A stretch of 34,340 nt of DNA from Candidatus Peribacteraceae bacterium (GTDB lineage Bacteria; Patescibacteriota; Gracilibacteria; JAHISY01). Below, one piece after another: positions 30,759 through 34,340 of this stretch. A program made the position numbers and the translations under genes. How positions within the stretch are numbered: position 1 is the first letter of the stretch; every line of letters starts with the position of its first letter. The notes under the pieces are model-generated. The model searched no databases and had not been told where the DNA came from. It was given only the letters and a program-made list of their open reading frames with translations. The stretch covers positions 1-34,340 of the forward strand of contig JAIPIJ010000006.1 of NCBI GenBank assembly GCA_021734705.1, given 5' to 3'.

Positions 30759-30886
30759 CAGACCGAGAGCTTGGCACGACCTTTCGCACGGCGGCGAGCA
30801 ACTACCTTGCGTCCGCCGGGAGAACGCATCTTTGAGAGAAATCCATGTGTGCGGGCGCGTTTGCGGTTGCGAGTCTTGGAAAGCAT
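30758..30886 (-). CDS. rpmH: Ribosomal protein bL34
   Basis: A 42-residue 50S protein, [20 protein letters not shown] followed by [22 protein letters not shown]; this is the normal length and sequence. It sits in the conserved rpmH-rnpA-yidC-jag order. That order often lies near dnaA and the replication origin, but no dnaA or DnaA-box cluster is visible here. It has a promoter with a GC-rich discriminator. Confidence 0.96.
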   Translation of the reverse strand: MLSKTRNRKRARTHGFLSKMRSPGGRKVVARRRAKGRAKLSV

Positions 30887-30924
30887 TTCTAAGGGAGTTA
30901 TTTTTCAGAAAAAGTGGTGCGCGG

Positions 30925-30930
30925 ATTTTA
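30925..30930 (-). promoter_or_regulatory. -10-like TAAAAT with GC-rich discriminator before rpmH
   Basis: TTTTGCTAAAATCCGCGCAC on the minus strand with an extended TG. The leader to ATG 30886 would be about 32 bases. It starts just past the thioredoxin-like gene stop. Confidence 0.5.
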
Positions 30931-30937
30931 GCAAAAT

Positions 30938-31915
30938 TTAAGAACATTCACCTCCGCTGGCCGCTCCTTCAGTCTGATCCCAGCCAAATCCGCTCGAAGT
31001 AGTCGCTGTCGAAAGCTCAGTCGAACAGCTTTTTGGAGCATTCTCGAAACCAGCACAGATCGTCTCCAGCATAACCGCTGGGGTGCGCTGAACTTTTTCG
31101 ATAGGCTGCCCATTGATCACGATAGTCGGCGAACCTTCCACCCCGTATTTCAAATTATCTTCGTTGTTGATATTAAAAAGCGGATACTGCGAATTGCCAG
31201 CGGCATCTTTCAGCCATAGATCCTGATTGTTCAGATTTTCGGCAACCTGATACTGCTCATCGGCAGCTGCCATTGTAGCTGCCAGATCATCTTCCGATAA
31301 ACCTACTGCTACCAATGACGCTACTGAATCTCCAGCTGTCAAAAATTCCTTAAGGTAGGGCAGCAGTTTTTCAGGATAATCCTGAGAAATCGCGTATTGG
31401 CGCATATTTTCATCAATTTCTTGATCGTAATGCATCGCATAATTCACAAATTTAAGCTGAAAATCAATGCTATCCCCCAAAGCCTCGAGCGCGGGAATCA
31501 TCGCTTTTTCAGCTTGTGTCCCAAATGGGCAGTAACTCATTACGAAAAGCTCTACGACCGGTTTTTCAGTCTTTGGTATAGAGGCCAGTGTTTCCTGCTG
31601 CGCATTTTCCAGAGCCTCCTGTTCTGCAGCTACGGCGGCCTCAACTTCTTCGATATAAATCGCCTCAGGCACAAAAATCTTACCGTCTAAAGACATCAGC
31701 GACTTCACCTTGCGACCATCGGAAAGTTCAACGTCGAGATTCCATAAACCTGACTCCTCCTCGATATTCAAAACTTTAGCCGAGAGTCCGCCGGACACTA
31801 AATTATCATTAATAAACTGCTCAGCGAGATATTTCGCATCAATTTCAGAAAGTCCCCCACAACCGACTAGCAAAGTGGCTAGAAGCGCCACGGTAAAAAT
31901 TTTTTTAAATTGCAT
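30938..31915 (-). CDS. Thioredoxin-fold (DsbA-like) lipoprotein with a single active-site cysteine
   Basis: A 325-residue surface lipoprotein: MQFKKIFTVALLATLLVGCGG has lipobox LVGC (C19). A small N-terminal domain (about 22-85) precedes a coiled, glutamate-rich linker (EEVEAAVAAEQEALENAQQE). The thioredoxin-like domain then begins VVELFVMSYCPFGTQAEK (C129) and includes the cis-proline loop GSPTIVING (P263). The usual CxxC is CPFG here, so only one redox cysteine remains at the site; further cysteines at 287, 297 and 324 might serve as partners. It could be a disulfide isomerase-like, glutathione-like or peroxiredoxin-like enzyme. The role is not known. Confidence 0.83.
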   Translation of the reverse strand: MQFKKIFTVALLATLLVGCGGLSEIDAKYLAEQFINDNLVSGGLSAKVLNIEEESGLWNLDVELSDGRKVKSLMSLDGKIFVPEAIYIEEVEAAVAAEQEALENAQQETLASIPKTEKPVVELFVMSYCPFGTQAEKAMIPALEALGDSIDFQLKFVNYAMHYDQEIDENMRQYAISQDYPEKLLPYLKEFLTAGDSVASLVAVGLSEDDLAATMAAADEQYQVAENLNNQDLWLKDAAGNSQYPLFNINNEDNLKYGVEGSPTIVINGQPIEKVQRTPAVMLETICAGFENAPKSCSTELSTATTSSGFGWDQTEGAASGGECS

Positions 31916-31963
31916 CTTAAAAAAGTTAAAACGAATCCAATTTACACTCCACTTTGTCGAGAT

Positions 31964-33043
31964 TCAAGCCGCGGTTAGCTCGTCAATCCACTGCAGCAGC
32001 TCACGGACACCATCCGGAGTGTGGTCACCCATATGGCCAATCCGGAAAGTCTTTTCTTTCAAGTCTTTGTAGCCATTAGCGATCTCTGTATCATGCTCAG
32101 CTTTCAGCTTTTCGTTTAGTTCTCCGATATTCCAGTTGAGTGAATTCTGCAGTACCGAAACTCCCGGCGAGTGAAATCCAGCCTCAGAGAAATATTCGAT
32201 GCCTTTTTTATCCGCCCACTCAATTGTGATCTTTTGCATTTCAGCATGGTCCGCCCAACGCTTCTCGATCCCACCGTTTTTTTCAATTTCGCCTAATTGG
32301 AAATCGAGCGCGAACATCAAGGAAAGCGCCGGAGTAATGATTGTGTTGTTTTTCGCAGCTGCTTTTTCCCATTCTGTGAAATCGAAATAATAGCCTTTGC
32401 GTCCCTGTGGCTGATCTTTAGAACGTTCCAAAATCTCTGGAGTAACTGAGCAGAAGGCTAAGCCGGACGGCAGCGCCAAAGCTTTTTGCATACCGAAAAG
32501 CAAGAGATCAATCCCCCACTCGTCCACGCGGATTTCCGCAGCCGCAAAGCTCGAAACTGCGTCGACTAATAAAACCACATTTTCAAATTTCTGGACAACC
32601 GCAGCAATTTCTTTAAGCGGAGAGAGGACTCCTGTCGAAGTTTCCGAATGCGTCAGCATCACCGCATCAATTTCCGGATCTTCTGCTAGCGCCTTTTCAA
32701 TATCTTCCGGCTTTACCGCTTTACCAAGTTCATACTCAAGGCGAACAGCCTCCAGGCCGCAACTTTCCGCGACACTAGCCCACTTCTTGGAAAAAGCGCC
32801 ATTACTAGGAACCAGCACCTTCTTTTTCACAGCATTTTTCAGCGCGGCTTCAATCACACCAGTCGCCGAGGAAGTAGATATGAAAACACGATTTTCTGTA
32901 AACATTATTTTTTTTAGGCGTTCTTCAATCGAAGCGTGCAGGGCGGCATAATCCTTGCTACGATGCCCGATCATAGGCCGTGTCTGCGCTTCACGCTGCG
33001 GCAGCAAGACTTCGGTTGGTCCGGGAATGAAAAGTTTAGGCAT
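31964..33043 (-). CDS. Class V PLP-dependent aminotransferase (SGAT/AGAT-like)
   Basis: A 359-residue fold-type I enzyme of the serine-glyoxylate / alanine-glyoxylate / phosphoserine aminotransferase group. It starts KLFIPGPTEVLLPQR, the family opening, with RPMIGHRSKDY. TSSATGVIEAAL binds the PLP phosphate, VDAVSSFAA has the PLP aspartate D161, and FGMQKAL holds the Schiff-base lysine K187. RIGHMGDHTP at the end is the substrate arginine region (R-x-G-H-M-G). These do not settle the substrate. Start ATG 33043, directly after an AATTAAA heptad array. The neighbours smpB and the thioredoxin-like gene give no pathway clue. Confidence 0.88.
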   Translation of the reverse strand: MPKLFIPGPTEVLLPQREAQTRPMIGHRSKDYAALHASIEERLKKIMFTENRVFISTSSATGVIEAALKNAVKKKVLVPSNGAFSKKWASVAESCGLEAVRLEYELGKAVKPEDIEKALAEDPEIDAVMLTHSETSTGVLSPLKEIAAVVQKFENVVLLVDAVSSFAAAEIRVDEWGIDLLLFGMQKALALPSGLAFCSVTPEILERSKDQPQGRKGYYFDFTEWEKAAAKNNTIITPALSLMFALDFQLGEIEKNGGIEKRWADHAEMQKITIEWADKKGIEYFSEAGFHSPGVSVLQNSLNWNIGELNEKLKAEHDTEIANGYKDLKEKTFRIGHMGDHTPDGVRELLQWIDELTAA

Positions 33044-33048
33044 TGAAA

Positions 33049-33076
33049 AAATTAAAAATTAAAACTGCAAATTAAA
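33049..33076. repeat. Heptanucleotide array, AATTAAA type, before the aminotransferase
   Basis: AATTAAA begins at 33050 and 33057 and, after a divergent unit, again at 33070 (one base out of register). It lies 5 bases upstream of the aminotransferase ATG. TTAA gives stops on both strands. Confidence 0.6.
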
Positions 33077-33087
33077 AAAGCCGCGCG

Positions 33088-33093
33088 ATTTTA
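33088..33093 (-). promoter_or_regulatory. -10-like TAAAAT with CGCG discriminator, or part of an smpB terminator
   Basis: GCTAAAATCGCGCGGC followed by a T6 run. It could be the -10 of the aminotransferase (leader about 40 bases) or the loop of an imperfect smpB terminator hairpin. Confidence 0.35.
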
Positions 33094-33109
33094 GCGAGCT
33101 TTCTGATTT

Positions 33110-33568
33110 TTAGCGAATCTTGGCAGAGCGGCGCAGATCACGCTCGACATCGCGTTTCTTAATCACTTCCCGCTTATCCCACTTCTTCTTACCTCGAGCG
33201 AGAGCTATTTTCGCTTTAATCAGGCCTTTCTTGAGGTGCAAGTCTAGTGCTACGACTGTATTGCCCTTCTCGTTCAGGCTTTTTTGAATAGTTTTGATTT
33301 CCCGTGCATTCAAAAGGATTTTGCGATCCCGGCTCTTCTCGTGCGCTGCACCCTTAGCAAAACGATAAACCGGAATATTGAGTCCTATCAGCCAAAGTTC
33401 ACCGTTTTTAATCTTCACAAAACTGCCAGTCAGCTTGGCCCGGTGAGTTTTGAGTGATTTGGTCTCAACCCCGGTCAAAACCAAACCTGCCTCGAATTCA
33501 TCCAAAATTTCGAAGTGAAAACGCGCAGCGCGGTTTTCGGCGAGAATATTGGCAGGCAATTTTTTCAC
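33110..33568 (-). CDS. smpB: SsrA-binding protein SmpB
   Basis: SmpB binds tmRNA and brings it to stalled ribosomes. The 152-residue protein has the OB-fold core LAENRAARFHFEILDEFEAGLVLTGVETKSLKTHRAKLTGSFVKI. The later NGELWLIGLNIPVY, LLNAREI and VVALDLHLKKGLIKAKIALARGKKKWDKRE strands follow, with a basic C-terminal tail (KKRDVERDLRRSAKIR) that enters the decoding centre. Length is normal. GTG start, with a TAAAAT box exactly 6 bases upstream. The ssrA gene is not in the window. Confidence 0.96.
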   Translation of the reverse strand: MKKLPANILAENRAARFHFEILDEFEAGLVLTGVETKSLKTHRAKLTGSFVKIKNGELWLIGLNIPVYRFAKGAAHEKSRDRKILLNAREIKTIQKSLNEKGNTVVALDLHLKKGLIKAKIALARGKKKWDKREVIKKRDVERDLRRSAKIR

Positions 33569-33574
33569 GCAAAG

Positions 33575-33580
33575 ATTTTA
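33575..33580 (-). promoter_or_regulatory. -10-like TAAAAT, 6 bases before smpB
   Basis: CTAAAATCTTTGCGTGAAA; nearly the same as the box before the Wzy-like gene, with the GTG at the predicted first transcribed base. No clear -35. Confidence 0.5.
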
Positions 33581-33621
33581 GCTGAAAGCTCGCTCCTTTG
33601 ATAAACTTCCTTCACTTTTGC

Positions 33622-33670
33622 TGCATGTTACGTGTTCCATGTTTCATGCTTCATGTTCCCTGCTTTATGA
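33622..33670 (+). repeat. Heptanucleotide array, TTCATGC type, containing the metK start codon
   Basis: Seven consecutive 7-base units (starts at 33622, 33629, 33636, 33643, 33650, 33657, 33664). Four have ATG at unit positions 4-6 and two have GTG or CTG there; the last unit, TTTATGA, provides the metK ATG (33667-33669). Confidence 0.85.
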
Positions 33671-34340
33671 TCTTTACTTCAGAATCAGTCACGATCGGCC
33701 ATCCCGACAAGCTCGCCGATCAGATCAGCGACGCCATTGTCGATGACTTGATCCGCCAAGACCGCAATTCGCGCGTGGCTGTCGAGACTTTGGTAACCAA
33801 CGGCCTCGCACTAGTCGCCGGAGAAATCACGACGAGTGGTTTTGCGGACATTCCAAAGCTCGTACGCGAGACAATCAAAAACGCCGGTTACGATGATGCC
33901 CGTTTCGGCTTCGACTACAAAGCCTGCGCAGTCCTGACATCGATCCACGAGCAATCCCCCGACATCGCCCGTGGCGTGAACGCCAAAAAAATGGGCGCTG
34001 GCGACCAGGGTTTGATGTTCGGCTACGCTTGCCGCGAAACTCCAGAGCTCATGCCATTGCCGATTATGCTGGCACATAAGCTGACCACCAAACTAGCCGA
34101 AGTCCGCCAGAAAAAAATTCTGGATTTCTTGCGCCCCGACGGCAAAAGCCAAGTCTCCGTTGAGTACGACGAGGCAGGCAAACCCAAGCGCGTCACAACG
34201 GTCGTAGTTTCGACCCAGCATGATGAACGCGTCACCAACGGCAAGCTGAAAAAAGCCGTGATTGAAAAAGTTATCCGTCCGGTTTTAAAAAATTACTTAG
34301 ATGCCAAGACTGAAATTCTCGTGAATCCGACCGGGCGCTT
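33667..34340 (+). CDS. metK: S-adenosylmethionine synthetase (partial, C-terminus off window)
   Basis: MetK makes S-adenosylmethionine from methionine and ATP. The first 224 codons are present: [28 protein letters not shown] with the ATP site GHPDK (11-15), [18 protein letters not shown], and the flexible-loop motif [47 protein letters not shown] follows, and the window cuts within VNPTGR. The ATG is the last unit of a heptad array and no ribosome binding site is visible. It is divergent from smpB, with about 98 bases between the two starts. Confidence 0.97.
   Translation, partial: MIFTSESVTIGHPDKLADQISDAIVDDLIRQDRNSRVAVETLVTNGLALVAGEITTSGFADIPKLVRETIKNAGYDDARFGFDYKACAVLTSIHEQSPDIARGVNAKKMGAGDQGLMFGYACRETPELMPLPIMLAHKLTTKLAEVRQKKILDFLRPDGKSQVSVEYDEAGKPKRVTTVVVSTQHDERVTNGKLKKAVIEKVIRPVLKNYLDAKTEILVNPTGR

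Noticed and set aside
30758-30937. Chromosome replication origin next to rpmH
   Set aside because: The gene order is suggestive, but no dnaA, DnaA-box cluster or A/T-rich unwinding region is visible in the short gap.
30423-30947. A 174-residue version of RNase P protein
   Set aside because: The first 63 codons are the rpmH region read in another frame; the RNase P homology begins at ATG 30758.

Overview
This window looks like part of the chromosome of a small-genome bacterium of the Patescibacteria (Candidate Phyla Radiation). I would guess a Peregrinibacteria-like lineage, but only by inference. The grounds are gene content and style: very dense packing, no Shine-Dalgarno motif before the starts I inspected, many GTG/TTG starts, short or absent mRNA leaders, zinc-type S4 and L36, an archaeal-type class I aldolase, and several surface lipoproteins. 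TGA ends many genes (for example rpmH and purT), so the recoded UGA-glycine code of some relatives is not used. No tRNA, rRNA, CRISPR array or prophage is visible, and no stretch above 300 bases lacks a gene.

Layout. 1-5.4 kb (minus): a very large lipoprotein with an amidase (PGRP) domain, four Ig-like repeats and a SpoIID domain, then a REP-type tyrosine transposase that overlaps the start of murC, which runs off the left edge. 5.4-7.7 kb (plus): a multi-pass membrane protein and a LytR-CpsA-Psr ligase. 7.8-9.5 kb (minus): manC, a small basic protein and an isolated atpC. 9.6-14.0 kb (plus): infA-rpmJ-rpsM-rpsK-rpsD-rpoA-rplQ-rplM-rpsI, with a strong promoter in front and a hairpin terminator behind. 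14.1-24.3 kb (minus): a hypothetical gene, tsaD, a DUF3160-type lipoprotein, a MEMO-CapA fusion, a GT2 glycosyltransferase, a solute-binding protein, an O-antigen ligase-like protein and purT. 24.4-28.6 kb (minus): wecG, a divergent LpxC-like protein, rpmE, ispH and an aldolase. 28.7-33.6 kb (minus): smpB, a class V aminotransferase, a thioredoxin-fold lipoprotein and rpmH-rnpA-yidC-jag. 33.7 kb to the end (plus): the start of metK.

Together the genes cover core translation and RNA processing, peptidoglycan synthesis and remodelling, surface glycan assembly (GDP-mannose, WecG, GT2, Wzy-like, LCP) and membrane protein insertion.

The most unusual structure is non-coding. Tandem arrays of 7-base units, of at least four sequence types, sit against gene ends and starts. 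One begins with the rpsI stop codon and also forms that operon's terminator. Another contains the metK start codon in register. Three lie at or within three bases of minus-strand stop codons, and one is translated inside tsaD. A second theme is a -10-like TAAAAT box placed 6-10 bases before start codons, which implies leaderless mRNAs. A third is a three-armed palindrome inside the transposase reading frame. The LpxC-like gene keeps the zinc and catalytic histidine pattern, which would be unexpected in a lineage thought to lack lipid A.
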